The notes: generated by a model from the sequence alone, not told the origin. A stretch of DNA of 64,000 bases from Thermoanaerobaculia bacterium (GCA_022823665.1 JAJEHN010000025.1:1-64000), one strand, 5' to 3'. Counted from the stretch's first letter, positions 34,988 through 44,354 are shown. Made by a program: numbers and translations.

Positions 34988-35859
34988 GCCGTCGCGGCGC
35001 GGAGATCCTGCTGGCGGCCGCGCTGGCCCTGACCGCCGCGTGCGGTGGCGTCAAGGACGACCCCATCCTGCGGCTCTCGTCGGCCGAGGCCCTGGAGATC
35101 GGCAAGCAACTCCTGGAAGACGAGAAGTTCACGCAGGCGCGCGAACATCTCGTCCACGCCTTCGAGGTCGAACCGAACTCCGAGACCGGCCGTGAAGGAC
35201 TGCTGCTGGCCGCGGACGCCCTGTTCCTGCGCGGCGGCTACCAGTCGTACGTCGAAGCCGAGCAGCGCTACCGGGACTTCCTGAACCGGTTCCCGACCTC
35301 CGACCAGGCGGCCTACGCCCAATTCCGTCTCGCCGCCTCGCTCGCCGAACGAATGGAGAAGCCGGACCGCGATCAGCAGACGGCCCGGCAGGCGCTGACG
35401 GAGTTCGAGAACGTCCGCCGGCTGTATCCGACCAGTCAGTTCGCCGGCCAGGCGGCGCAACGCATCGTGGAGGTCCGCAACCACGTGGCGGAGCACGAGT
35501 TCGTCGTCGGGGCCTTCTACTACCGCTTTCGTACTCCCACTGCTGCGGGAAATCGCTTCAGGGAGATGCTCGAGCAGTACCCGGACTACCCGGAGCCCGA
35601 CAAGATCCTCGCCCACATGTGCCTCACGTACCGCCTGGTGCTCCAGCAGATTCCGAGCCGGTTGGGACTCGACCGCTACGAGTACCTGCGCGAAGCCTGC
35701 GACCGGCTGCGCAACGAGTTTCCAGGCAGCCCGTGGATCAAGAAGGCGCCTTCGGAGGAGCAGCTCCGCAAGCTCCGAACCAGACTGCCGGCCTCGCCCA
35801 TCCGACCGGACCCGAATCGACCGGATGGTCCGCGCACGGAAGAGAACGCCGACAACTGA
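34984..35859 (+). CDS. bamD: BamD-like outer-membrane assembly lipoprotein (TPR)
   Basis: 291 residues. Signal peptide with lipobox LTAAC (Cys 20). Repeated TPR-like helices typical of BamD/YfiO: SSAEALEIGKQLLEDEKFTQ, YVEAEQRYRDFLNRFPTSDQ, EFENVRRLYPTSQFAGQAAQ and a RNHVAEHEFVVGAFYYRF block, the most BamD-specific element. It would help the BamA complex insert beta-barrel proteins into the outer membrane. Last gene of the run that begins at 27966. The C-terminal 35 residues are proline/arginine-rich and variable. Confidence 0.87.
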   Translation: MSRRGAEILLAAALALTAACGGVKDDPILRLSSAEALEIGKQLLEDEKFTQAREHLVHAFEVEPNSETGREGLLLAADALFLRGGYQSYVEAEQRYRDFLNRFPTSDQAAYAQFRLAASLAERMEKPDRDQQTARQALTEFENVRRLYPTSQFAGQAAQRIVEVRNHVAEHEFVVGAFYYRFRTPTAAGNRFREMLEQYPDYPEPDKILAHMCLTYRLVLQQIPSRLGLDRYEYLREACDRLRNEFPGSPWIKKAPSEEQLRKLRTRLPASPIRPDPNRPDGPRTEENADN

Positions 35860-35873
35860 GTCGGATCGTTGCC

Positions 35874-35903
35874 GCCCCAAGAGGGGCCTTCCGAAGGGCG
35901 GAA
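35874..35903 (+). terminator. Two adjacent hairpins after bamD
   Basis: Stems GCCCC-AAGA-GGGGC (35874-35887) and TTCCG-AAGGG-CGGAA (35889-35903) follow the bamD stop by 14 bp. No T-run follows, so they may act as a weak or factor-assisted terminator at the end of the long operon. Confidence 0.35.
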
Positions 35904-35917
35904 ACGCCGGAATCCTG

Positions 35918-35926
35918 TGCTAAAAT
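35918..35926 (+). promoter_or_regulatory. Extended -10 promoter for the Fis-type gene
   Basis: TGCTAAAAT, a good extended -10 with no clear -35, 24 nt before the TTG start of the Fis-type gene and right after the bamD hairpins. Member of the recurring TGCTANNNT set. Confidence 0.6.
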
Positions 35927-35950
35927 CGCTGTTTCTGCATCTGAATCGCG

Positions 35951-36244
35951 TTGAAGTCACTCAGCCCAGACGACCGCTCTCCGGACGACGCGAACGAAGA
36001 TCTCAACGGCCAGCTTGACCGCCTCGTGAACCAATTGGCTTCCCAGGGTGTCACTCTGGCACAGGCCCGCGGGATCTTCGAACGGCAGTTCATCCTCGCT
36101 TCCCTACGACTCAACCAAGGAAACCTCACCAACTCGGCAAACCACCTGGGCCTCCATCGCAACACGCTGCGAAACAAGGTCGCCGCGCTTCAGATACAAG
36201 CCGCCGACTACCGAGGCGCCAGCAAGAGGATTCAGTCGAGCTAA
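35951..36244 (+). CDS. Small Fis-type helix-turn-helix protein
   Basis: 97 residues. The C-terminal half, LRLNQGNLTNSANHLGLHRN followed by TLRNKVAALQIQ, is a Fis-family HTH (HTH_8) as found at the end of NtrC-type activators and in nucleoid protein Fis. The N-terminal half is acidic and helical, perhaps for dimerisation. No AAA+ or receiver domain is present. The only good start is TTG 35951, placed just downstream of a promoter element. Upstream of a sigma-54-like promoter, so a local regulatory role is possible but unproven. Confidence 0.82.
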   Translation: MKSLSPDDRSPDDANEDLNGQLDRLVNQLASQGVTLAQARGIFERQFILASLRLNQGNLTNSANHLGLHRNTLRNKVAALQIQAADYRGASKRIQSS

Positions 36245-36301
36245 CGCGCTGAAACGCATCGCAGGCCCGCTGTCTCGGACCTTCATCCGACGCGCATCAG
36301 A

Positions 36302-36318
36302 TTGGCATACAGCTTGCT
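36302..36318 (+). promoter_or_regulatory. Sigma-54 (RpoN)-type promoter candidate
   Basis: TTGGCATACAGCTTGCT matches the -24/-12 consensus YTGGCAYRNNNNTTGCW: GG and GC elements are separated by exactly 10 bp. Transcription would start near 36329, about 118 nt before the lytic transglycosylase ATG. It lies in the 202-bp gap after the Fis-type gene. Confidence 0.55.
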
Positions 36319-36446
36319 CATGGGACACGGTCGGTTGCTCCCATTGGCCGCCAGCGCCTGACGCTCCGGCGCCCGAAGAGGCCGCCGCACAGAGGTCGGG
36401 CGCCGACGTGCGGCCCGCAGATACCAGGACGCCTGCCAGCATCCCG

Positions 36447-37196
36447 ATGACTACACGGAAACCCCGCCTCCGGAACCGGACCATTGCAGTGGCCGTGGCG
36501 GCGGCAGCCATACTGGCCGCCGCGCCCCGCGAAACCGCGCCCGGTCGGCACACGGAACCGCTGCCCATGTCGCCCCCTCTGGAGGACATCCTTCTCCTGG
36601 AGCAGATTCAGGCGTGGCTTGAACCGTCGGCCGGAGCCGCCTCCGCCTACCTGGGAGGGGGTCCGCTGTACGAGCGCATTCCGTCGCGCCGGGAGAGCTT
36701 CGAGCTCTTCATCGGCGCCGCCGACGAGGACGCGGTCCGCGACCGGATGCAGCGTGTTCCGTACGGTGACCTGATCCTCGACGCCGCCGAGCGTCACGGC
36801 GTCGACCCGCTCCTCGTGGCGGCCATCGTCCAGGCTGAATCCTCGTTCGACACGGAGGCGGTCTCGCCCCGGGGCGCCCTCGGTCTGATGCAGATGATGC
36901 CGACGACCGCCGAGCAGTTGGGAGTCGCGGATGCATACGACCCCGGTCAGAACCTCGACGCGGGCGTGAGCTACCTGGCCTACCTGCTGCGCCGCTTCGA
37001 CAACGACCTCGTCCTGGCTCTCGCTGGCTACAACGCGGGACCCGGCAGGGTCGACCGTTTCGGCGGTTTCCCCCCGTTCCGCGAGACCCGCGGGTTCACG
37101 AACAGCGTGCTCCGCGTATACATCGCGCACCACCGCGCGGCCTGGGCCGCCGTCAATCCGGACGGACTCGACTTCGCGGTGCTGGCGGGCGGCTAG
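36447..37196 (+). CDS. Lytic transglycosylase (SLT domain)
   Basis: 249 residues. A basic N terminus plus hydrophobic stretch AVAVAAAAILAAAP suggest export to the periplasm. The SLT domain (about 108-240) has AERHGVDPLLVAAIVQAESS with catalytic Glu about 131, then SPRGALGLMQMMPTTAEQLG and ALAGYNAGPGRVDRFGG. It cleaves the glycan strands of peptidoglycan, forming anhydromuropeptides. Start ATG 36447 places the signal sequence correctly; the frame is open further upstream. Its stop TAG overlaps the convergent tatA stop (CTAG). Confidence 0.9.
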   Translation: MTTRKPRLRNRTIAVAVAAAAILAAAPRETAPGRHTEPLPMSPPLEDILLLEQIQAWLEPSAGAASAYLGGGPLYERIPSRRESFELFIGAADEDAVRDRMQRVPYGDLILDAAERHGVDPLLVAAIVQAESSFDTEAVSPRGALGLMQMMPTTAEQLGVADAYDPGQNLDAGVSYLAYLLRRFDNDLVLALAGYNAGPGRVDRFGGFPPFRETRGFTNSVLRVYIAHHRAAWAAVNPDGLDFAVLAGG

Positions 37197-37387
37197 CTGG
37201 TCTTGGCGCCTGACGAAGACGCGTTTTCCTCCTCCAACTCGGAGGAGTCGTCGCCCCGCAGCCCCCGCTTGAAGTTGCGGATGCCCTCACCCATCCCCCG
37301 GCCAAGCAGCGGCAGCTTGCTGCCGCCGAAGATGACCATCAGGATGACGAAGATGATGAGAAGCTCTTGGATGCCAATGGAAGGCAT
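37193..37387 (-). CDS. tatA: Twin-arginine translocase subunit TatA/E
   Basis: 64 residues: one N-terminal membrane helix (IQELLIIFVILMVIFGGSKL) followed by the amphipathic helix LPLLGRGMGEGIRNFKRGLR and a short acidic tail. This is the standard TatA layout that forms the pore for folded Tat substrates. A good AGGAG site lies 5 nt before the ATG and a TGCTAGGAT promoter 24 nt upstream. No tatC or tatB in the window. Confidence 0.95.
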   Translation of the reverse strand: MPSIGIQELLIIFVILMVIFGGSKLPLLGRGMGEGIRNFKRGLRGDDSSELEEENASSSGAKTS

Positions 37388-37411
37388 GGGGTCTCCTGTT
37401 GAAGTTGGAGG

Positions 37412-37420
37412 ATCCTAGCA
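37412..37420 (-). promoter_or_regulatory. Extended -10 promoter for tatA
   Basis: Minus strand TGCTAGGAT, identical to the ispH element, between the stop of the kinase gene and tatA, 24 nt before the ATG. No -35 visible. Confidence 0.55.
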
Positions 37421-37421
37421 G

Positions 37422-38468
37422 CTAGAACGCCGCCCACTCCCGGCGCAGGCGGGGAGCGAGCTCGCGGCCTTCGGGAAGCGCGTCCAGCGCGTCGAAGAAC
37501 CGCCGCAGGGCTGAGGCAATCAACGGCAGGTGACGTTCGTTGCCGAGCGCGGCGAAGTGGGCGAACGTGCCGGCTATCTTGAGCATCCGCTGCGCCACCG
37601 CGGCGTGGTAGAGGGCAAGCTCTTCGGCGTTCTCCTCCAGCGTCGCCAGATGGTCCCGCCGCTGGCCGGCGGTGAGCGTCAGGCTGTCGTTCAGGAGCGA
37701 GGCCAGGTCATAGTGCGGCGGGCCCAGGCGCAGGTCCTGGTGATCGATCACGACGACTTCCGGTTCCGCGCCGTCCCGGTCCGAGGTCCGCAGCATCAGG
37801 TTGCGGACCATGAAGTCGCGATGACAGGGCACGGGCGCCGCCGAGCCCAGACGATCGCACACGGCTTCGCAGAAAGCGCGCAGCTGCCCGGCCAGGATCC
37901 GGTCTCCCACCAATCCCCGCGGCTCGAGAAAGCGCTCCCAGGTCAGGTCGAGCTCCGCCATCAGCAGCTCCCGGTCGAGCGGCGGCGAGCCCAGAGCGCG
38001 CACGCTGTCGGGAGACAGAAGCTGGATTCGGCCGATGTGAGCCACCGCCTCCGTCAGGAACCGGTCCAGCGCGGCCGGACTCAGACCCCCGCCCTTCCAC
38101 CGGTCGAAGACCGTCTGTGGCCCCAGATCTTCCAGGATGATCCAGACCGGCTCGCCGAGCGAGTGCCGTTCGACCTCCGGCAGCGGCACGCCGACCGAGT
38201 TCAGCAGCTCCGTCGCGGCCAGGAAGCGCGACGCCACGTCGGCCATTTCGCCCGGGTAGGCGCAGACGACGAACTGCTCGCCGCCCGCGAGACGCAGCCG
38301 CGCATAGCGCCGCGCGGAAACGTCGCCGGCCAGCGGCTCGAAGGAAGCAGGCCGGAAGCCCGCGGCTCCAAGCCCTTCGACGATCGGCCCCCAGACATCC
38401 TGATCGTCACGTAGCGGATCCCGACTGTCGCGCGGAGCGTCTCTTTGGGATAATGATCTCGTTGCCAT
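37422..38468 (-). CDS. AmgK-like sugar kinase (aminoglycoside phosphotransferase fold)
   Basis: 348 residues. APH/choline-kinase fold: an N-lobe with ARRYARLRLAGGEQFVVCAY, catalytic loop VPCHRDFMVRNLMLR and metal-binding VVIDHQDLRLGPPHYDLASL. The HRDxxxRNLM and (D)xQDxxxGPxxYDLxSLL combination matches AmgK, the anomeric kinase that phosphorylates MurNAc and GlcNAc in peptidoglycan recycling. The neighbouring lytic transglycosylase fits with that. No adjacent murU is seen. ATG 38466-38468 overlaps the ATG of the divergent gene within CCATGG. Confidence 0.84.
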   Translation of the reverse strand: MATRSLSQRDAPRDSRDPLRDDQDVWGPIVEGLGAAGFRPASFEPLAGDVSARRYARLRLAGGEQFVVCAYPGEMADVASRFLAATELLNSVGVPLPEVERHSLGEPVWIILEDLGPQTVFDRWKGGGLSPAALDRFLTEAVAHIGRIQLLSPDSVRALGSPPLDRELLMAELDLTWERFLEPRGLVGDRILAGQLRAFCEAVCDRLGSAAPVPCHRDFMVRNLMLRTSDRDGAEPEVVVIDHQDLRLGPPHYDLASLLNDSLTLTAGQRRDHLATLEENAEELALYHAAVAQRMLKIAGTFAHFAALGNERHLPLIASALRRFFDALDALPEGRELAPRLRREWAAF

Positions 38469-38766
38469 GGAACCCCGGCTCAAGCAACTGCTCGAAGACC
38501 TCACCCGCTCCCTGTGCGAAGCGATCGCGGACTCGTCCGAGGTCCACGACCGGCTCGAGTCGATCCGCCAGGAAGGCTACACGCTGAACCTCTTCCTCGA
38601 CTGCAAGCCGTTCGAGAGCGACGACGAGTCCGACACCGAGGACGAGGCGAATCGTCGGCCTGTACCGGCGCCGCCCTTCAGGATCGACGGCCGCGACCTC
38701 GCCTTCCTCCGGTCCGTGGGAATCGACCCCACGCGCAAAGCCCGCAGCCGGACTTCCCGCCAGTAG
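38467..38766 (+). CDS. Conserved-looking small acidic protein, unknown function
   Basis: 99 residues, no signal peptide or membrane helix. N-terminal amphipathic helix (RLKQLLEDLTRSLCEAIA), then LNLFLDCKPFESDDE and a basic tail KARSRTSRQ. The second segment RIDGRDLAFLRSVGIDP ends the ordered part. Family unknown to me. Its ATG overlaps that of the divergent AmgK-like gene by two bases, and no ribosome binding site is seen; a TAAT-containing -10-like stretch (GATAAT at 38449-38454) suggests a leaderless or nearly leaderless transcript. Confidence 0.65.
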   Translation: MEPRLKQLLEDLTRSLCEAIADSSEVHDRLESIRQEGYTLNLFLDCKPFESDDESDTEDEANRRPVPAPPFRIDGRDLAFLRSVGIDPTRKARSRTSRQ

Positions 38767-38768
38767 CG

Positions 38769-39467
38769 CTACTCGCGCCAGATGAACCCGTAGTTCCGGC
38801 CCGCCCGGGCGCCGTCCCGACGGTAGCTCCACCAGTCGGGACTGCAACGCACGCAGCGTTCCACGGTCGAGACCTGGCCGACGCCCAGACCGGCTAGCTG
38901 CCGCGAAGCGGCCAGCGGCAGGTCGAGGCGGGGCTTCCGGCCGGGTCGTCGAGCGACCACCTCCGTGCCGCTCCGGGACTCCACCTGAACGGCGACGTCT
39001 TCGCCGACCTCATAGCAACAGGGTCCGATCGCCGGACCGATCCAGGCTTCCGCCGGCGCCCCGTCACCGGACGAATCACCGTTCAACTCGCGGACGGCCG
39101 AGGCCAGAACACCCTTCGCAAGCCCACGCCAGCCGGCGTGAACCGCGGCTACCGAGTCGCCGGCGGCAATCAGCACGGGCACACAGTCGGCGACGAAGAC
39201 CGTGGCCGCGACTCCGGACGCCGACACGATCAGCGCATCTCCATCGCCGGTCGGTCCGGGACCCGGCGCTCTCAGCGCGTCGGCGCCGTGCCGCTGGCGA
39301 AGCCAGGCCGGCGCCGCCGCCGCCGCCGCGGGAACCCGGCCCGCCAGAACCTCGAGGGCGTCCTCCGGTCCGGCTGCTCCCCCTTGCGGCACCGCGCCGA
39401 GAAACGCGGCCCACACCGGCCCGCGGCGGTAGACCTCGAGTGCGACACTCGCCGACGGGCCATTCAC
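38769..39467 (-). CDS. Laccase-domain protein YfiH/YlmD (purine nucleoside phosphorylase type)
   Basis: 232 residues. Family hallmarks: LRQRHGADALR, VFVADCVPVLIAAGDS, VAAVHAGWRGLAKGVLASAV, WIGPAIGPCCYEVGEDV and CVRCSPDWWSYRRD. These Cys/His residues bind zinc or copper; members act as purine nucleoside phosphorylases or multicopper oxidase-like enzymes. No ATG fits; GTG 39467 gives normal length. It diverges from gatB with 42 bp between starts. Confidence 0.88.
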   Translation of the reverse strand: MNGPSASVALEVYRRGPVWAAFLGAVPQGGAAGPEDALEVLAGRVPAAAAAAPAWLRQRHGADALRAPGPGPTGDGDALIVSASGVAATVFVADCVPVLIAAGDSVAAVHAGWRGLAKGVLASAVRELNGDSSGDGAPAEAWIGPAIGPCCYEVGEDVAVQVESRSGTEVVARRPGRKPRLDLPLAASRQLAGLGVGQVSTVERCVRCSPDWWSYRRDGARAGRNYGFIWRE

Positions 39468-39509
39468 CGGGAGGGCCTGCTGTAGGATGCCGCGGCCATT
39501 GAGACGGCC

Positions 39510-41009
<1,500 letters not shown>

Positions 41010-41014
41010 AACGT

Positions 41015-41032
41015 GCCGGCCGCGAGGCCGGC
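41015..41032. terminator. Stem-loop between convergent gatB and TPR gene
   Basis: Perfect GCCGGCC-GCGA-GGCCGGC: 7-bp stem closed by a GNRA tetraloop, lying 5 bp after the gatB stop and 5 bp before the TPR-gene stop on the other strand. There is no strong T-tract; likely a bidirectional transcription end or mRNA-stabilising structure. Confidence 0.45.
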
Positions 41033-41037
41033 TCTGC

Positions 41038-42210
41038 CTAGCGGCGCGGCGGCTCCTTCGTGCCCCCGGTGAGCTCGTCCAGCTCCCCCTGGATCTCGTC
41101 GATCCGCGTCCTGATCACCTCGATCGTGGCATTGTGCTCGTCGGCCTCCTTGTTGTCGGCAGCGATCTCCTCGTTCTCGCGCACACGGGTGGCGCCCTCC
41201 GGATCCGCAGCCCTCCCGTAAGCCTCGATCGCCTCAGTGAACTTCTTCTGCTTCTCGAACACGAAGGCGAGATACGCCCAGATCTGCTTCGAGTCCTCAT
41301 CCGAAGCCAACTCCAGGGCCCTGGTCAGCGGTACTTCCGCGTCGCCGTAGCGCTCGAGCGATCCGTAGGCCTGTCCGAGGTAGAGGTGAGCATGCCAGTC
41401 GCCTGCTCTCTTCGAGATGGCTTGCTGCAGCGTCGAGACGGCCGACTCGTAGTTCTTTCCACCGAGTTGAACCTCAGCGAGCAGCAGAAGGTTGTCGTAG
41501 GAGGAATCGCTACCGACCAGGCTCCTGGCTACATCCTCGGCTCCGCGATACACCACGGTCTTCGCTTCGCCTTCGGTCCTCCGGCCCTTGATCTTCAGGG
41601 CGTTGACCAGAACCTCCTTCCACTCCTTCCTGCTGCCGTCCATCGACGTCGCACGCTCGAAGGCGGCAATGGCCGCATCCAGCTGTGCGTCGTCCTGCAG
41701 CTTCTTGCCGTAGTCGAAGCGCGCTTTCGCATCGCTCGGCTTGAGATCGGCCACCCTGCCGAAGTCCACCGCGGCGCTTCCCGTGTTCCCCAGCTTCGCG
41801 TGGCTACGACCTCGCCTCTGGTACACCTGGATCTGCACCTGTTTCGGCAAGCTGTCGATATGCAACCGGTTCAGCGTCGCGATGCACTCATCGGGCTTCT
41901 CGTTCTCGTCGAGAGCCCGCCCGAGAAAGACACGGCTGGGGACATCGTTCGGATTCAACTCGAGGGCCTTCCGCAGTGGCGCGACCGCGTCGCCCGGCCT
42001 CCCCGCGAAGATGAGGGAGCGACCCAGCATGTGGTAGCCCTGCGGCTCATCGGGCCGCTCCTCGACAAACTTCTGGAACTCGGCCGCGGCCAACTCGAAG
42101 TTCCCGGCCCTGAAGGCGGCAGCCCCCGCATCGTAGTCAGCGAAGGTGGCGCTGGCGGCCAGCAGGAGGCAGGACGCGATCAGAACGAGCGTGGATCGCC
42201 GATGGGTCAT
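41038..42210 (-). CDS. Periplasmic TPR protein, paralog 1
   Basis: 390 residues. Signal peptide LVLIASCLLLAASATFA then TPR units throughout, e.g. YDAGAAAFRAGNFELAAAEF, AVAPLRKALELNPNDVPS and DVARSLVGSDSSYDNLLLLA, ending in a charged coiled coil (VIRTRIDEIQGELDEL) and TKEPPRR. It is clearly homologous over its whole length to the adjacent gene product (shared SLERYGDAE/SLERYSDAE, NTGSAA, RVADLKPSDAKARFDYG). Likely a periplasmic scaffold linked to the TonB system. ATG 42208-42210 fits the signal peptide. Confidence 0.85.
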   Translation of the reverse strand: MTHRRSTLVLIASCLLLAASATFADYDAGAAAFRAGNFELAAAEFQKFVEERPDEPQGYHMLGRSLIFAGRPGDAVAPLRKALELNPNDVPSRVFLGRALDENEKPDECIATLNRLHIDSLPKQVQIQVYQRRGRSHAKLGNTGSAAVDFGRVADLKPSDAKARFDYGKKLQDDAQLDAAIAAFERATSMDGSRKEWKEVLVNALKIKGRRTEGEAKTVVYRGAEDVARSLVGSDSSYDNLLLLAEVQLGGKNYESAVSTLQQAISKRAGDWHAHLYLGQAYGSLERYGDAEVPLTRALELASDEDSKQIWAYLAFVFEKQKKFTEAIEAYGRAADPEGATRVRENEEIAADNKEADEHNATIEVIRTRIDEIQGELDELTGGTKEPPRR

Positions 42211-42241
42211 GGGGCCCCTCCGATGGTCTCGGACGTTGACT

Positions 42242-42274
42242 GTTGGGATCTGGCAACTGATGCCAGATCCCAAC
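42242..42274. terminator. Perfect 14-bp inverted repeat between the two TPR genes
   Basis: GTTGGGATCTGGCA, a 5-nt ACTGA loop, then TGCCAGATCCCAAC. The stem is perfect but no T-run follows on either strand. It lies 48 bp downstream of paralog 2 and 31 bp upstream of paralog 1, so it may end or process the transcript, or attenuate read-through from the tonB operon. A dimeric protein binding site is the alternative. Confidence 0.5.
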
Positions 42275-42322
42275 ACCCGACCAACGGGGGCCTATTCCGG
42301 CCTGCTCAGCCGGCTGGAGGAC

Positions 42323-43498
42323 CTACCGGCGCGGCGGCTCGTTCGTCGCTCCGGGGACCTCTTCGAGCTGCCGGCGGAGTTCCTCGCGCTGGCGTTCCAG
42401 TTCCGCGATGTTCTCGTTGAACTCGTCGGCTTCCCTGTTCTCCTGAGCGATCTGCTGGTTCTCACGCACCCGGGCAGCGCCAGCCGCGTTGCCCGCGCGC
42501 TCGTAGGCCGAAATCGCCGGCTCGTACTTGTTCTGCTTCGAGAGCACGAAGCCGAGATAGTCCAGGATCTGCCTCTTGTGGGCTTCGTCGGAAGCCAACG
42601 GGAGTGCGGTGTTCAGCGGCCCTTCGGCGTCGCTGTAACGCTCGAGCGAGCCGAAGGCCTGCCCGAGGTAGAAGTGCGCGTGCCAGTCGTTGCTCTTCTT
42701 CGAGATCCCCTGCTGGAACGTCGAAGCCGCCGAGTCGTAGTTCTTGCCCCCGAGCTGAACCTCGCCGAGCAGCAACAGGTTGTCGTAGGAGGGGTTGCTT
42801 CCAACCAGGCTCCTCGCCACGTCTTCGGCCTGGCGGTAGATGCCGGTCTTGGCTGAGCCCTGGGTGCGCCGACCCTTGACCTTGAGGGCATTCACCAGAA
42901 CCCTCTTCCACTCCGCCTGGCTACCGTCCATCGAGATCGCCCGCTCGTAGGCGGCGATCGCCGGGTCGAGCTGCGCATCGTTGTGGAGCATCTGCCCGTA
43001 ATCGAAGCGGGCCTTGGCGTCACTGGGCTTCAGGTCGGCAACCCTCCCCAGGTCGGCAGCCGCACTGCCGGTGTTGCCCAGCCGCGCGTAACTGGCGCCG
43101 CGGGTCTCGTACACACCAACCTGGATGTTGGCCGGCAGCCCGCCGATGTTGAGCCTGCTCAGGGTCGAAATGCACTCCCTGGGCTTGCCGCTCTGGTAGA
43201 AGGCCTGACCCAGCAACACCTGGCTGCCAATGTCGTCGGCCTTCATCTCGATCGCCTTCTGGAACGCGGCGACCGCTTCGCCAGCCTTGCCGCCCCGGAG
43301 CAGGGAACGGCCCAGCATCTGGTAGCCGGCCTGCTGGTCCGGGCGCTCCTCGACGAACTGCTGGAACTCAGCGATCGCCTGAGCGTAGTTGCCGGACCTG
43401 AATGCGGCGACGCCTTCGTCCCAGCCGGCGAAGGCCACCGACGCGGTCAGCAGTGCGCAGACAACAGCAAGTGCGAGTACGGATCGGCGAGTAGTCAT
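42323..43498 (-). CDS. Periplasmic TPR protein, paralog 2
   Basis: 391 residues with signal peptide LALAVVCALLTASVAFA and TPRs such as WDEGVAAFRSGNYAQAIAEF, AVAAFQKAIEMKADDIGSQ and YEPAISAYERAGNAAGAARV. The C terminus forms a coiled coil (ENIAELERQREELRRQLEEV) and ends TNEPPRR, like paralog 1. Lies 19 bp after tonB on the same strand, so it belongs to the exbB-exbD-exbD-tonB operon and may help TonB or an outer-membrane partner in the periplasm. Confidence 0.87.
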   Translation of the reverse strand: MTTRRSVLALAVVCALLTASVAFAGWDEGVAAFRSGNYAQAIAEFQQFVEERPDQQAGYQMLGRSLLRGGKAGEAVAAFQKAIEMKADDIGSQVLLGQAFYQSGKPRECISTLSRLNIGGLPANIQVGVYETRGASYARLGNTGSAAADLGRVADLKPSDAKARFDYGQMLHNDAQLDPAIAAYERAISMDGSQAEWKRVLVNALKVKGRRTQGSAKTGIYRQAEDVARSLVGSNPSYDNLLLLGEVQLGGKNYDSAASTFQQGISKKSNDWHAHFYLGQAFGSLERYSDAEGPLNTALPLASDEAHKRQILDYLGFVLSKQNKYEPAISAYERAGNAAGAARVRENQQIAQENREADEFNENIAELERQREELRRQLEEVPGATNEPPRR

Positions 43499-43517
43499 TG
43501 GGCCGTGATCCTCCGCT

Positions 43518-44261
43518 CTACTGGAGCTGGAAGTTGACGGTCAGGTTGTAGTACACGGCGACCGGCTTGCCGTTCAGCGTCGCCGGCTTGAACTTCCACT
43601 GCTGCACGGCCGACACGGCGGCTTCGGCAAGGCCCATCGGCAGAGGCTTCAGGACCTTGATGTCGGTGATATCGCCGTTCTTGTCGATCGTCGCCTGGAG
43701 GATCACGACGCCCTGGATCCGCGCCTTGCGCGCGATCTCGGTGTACTGGGGCTGGATGTCGGTGATCTTCTCCGGCTTCGTCACGTCCCCGGTGACGTAG
43801 ATCGGCCCGGTCGGTTCCGGCGGAGGCGGCGCCTCGGGAAGGTCGAAGAGATCGAGATCGTCGACCTCGGGAATGTCGATCTCCTCGGGCTCGTCGATCC
43901 GGATCGGCTCCGGCTCGTCGGGCGTGGGATCGGGGATCGGAACCTTCTTCGACTTCGGTTTCGGAATCTGCTGCTCTTCCTTCGGCGGTGGCGGCTTGAA
44001 GCGCACCTGCTGCACGACGAAGACCTTGGGCTTCGGCGGCGGCGCCACCACGTCGCCGTACAGGTCCGGCAGCTTCACGATCAGCAGGATGCCGTGGAGG
44101 ATGACCGCCAGCCCCAGCGAGTAGCGGAAGGTCTTGTTGTCCTCGCGGGTCTCCTGCACGTAGGTAAGCAGGCCCTGCTCGGCGGACGTCAGCGCGGTCG
44201 CTTCGTCCTTCGCGGGCTCCTCCGCGGGGGATGCAGCCTGTTCGAGGTTCTCGTCACTCAT
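43518..44261 (-). CDS. tonB: TonB-family energy transducer
   Basis: 247 residues. Cytoplasmic N terminus of about 45 residues (longer than in E. coli TonB), one membrane helix (SLGLAVILHGILLIVKL), a proline-rich periplasmic spacer (FKPPPPKEEQQIPKPKSKK, acidic EPIRIDEPEEIDIPEVDD) and the C-terminal TonB domain with IQPQYTEIARKARIQGVVIL and AVQQWKFKPATLNGKPVAVY. It passes proton-motive energy from ExbBD to outer-membrane receptors. Follows two exbD genes. Confidence 0.94.
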   Translation of the reverse strand: MSDENLEQAASPAEEPAKDEATALTSAEQGLLTYVQETREDNKTFRYSLGLAVILHGILLIVKLPDLYGDVVAPPPKPKVFVVQQVRFKPPPPKEEQQIPKPKSKKVPIPDPTPDEPEPIRIDEPEEIDIPEVDDLDLFDLPEAPPPPEPTGPIYVTGDVTKPEKITDIQPQYTEIARKARIQGVVILQATIDKNGDITDIKVLKPLPMGLAEAAVSAVQQWKFKPATLNGKPVAVYYNLTVNFQLQ

Positions 44262-44354
44262 CCGGTTACCCCTCTTCGGTCAGGTTCTCGGTCAGCTTGT
44301 CTGTCGCGTGGTGTCTGAGTTCAACGTCCAGCCGGTTCAGGCGTATTCCGACCT

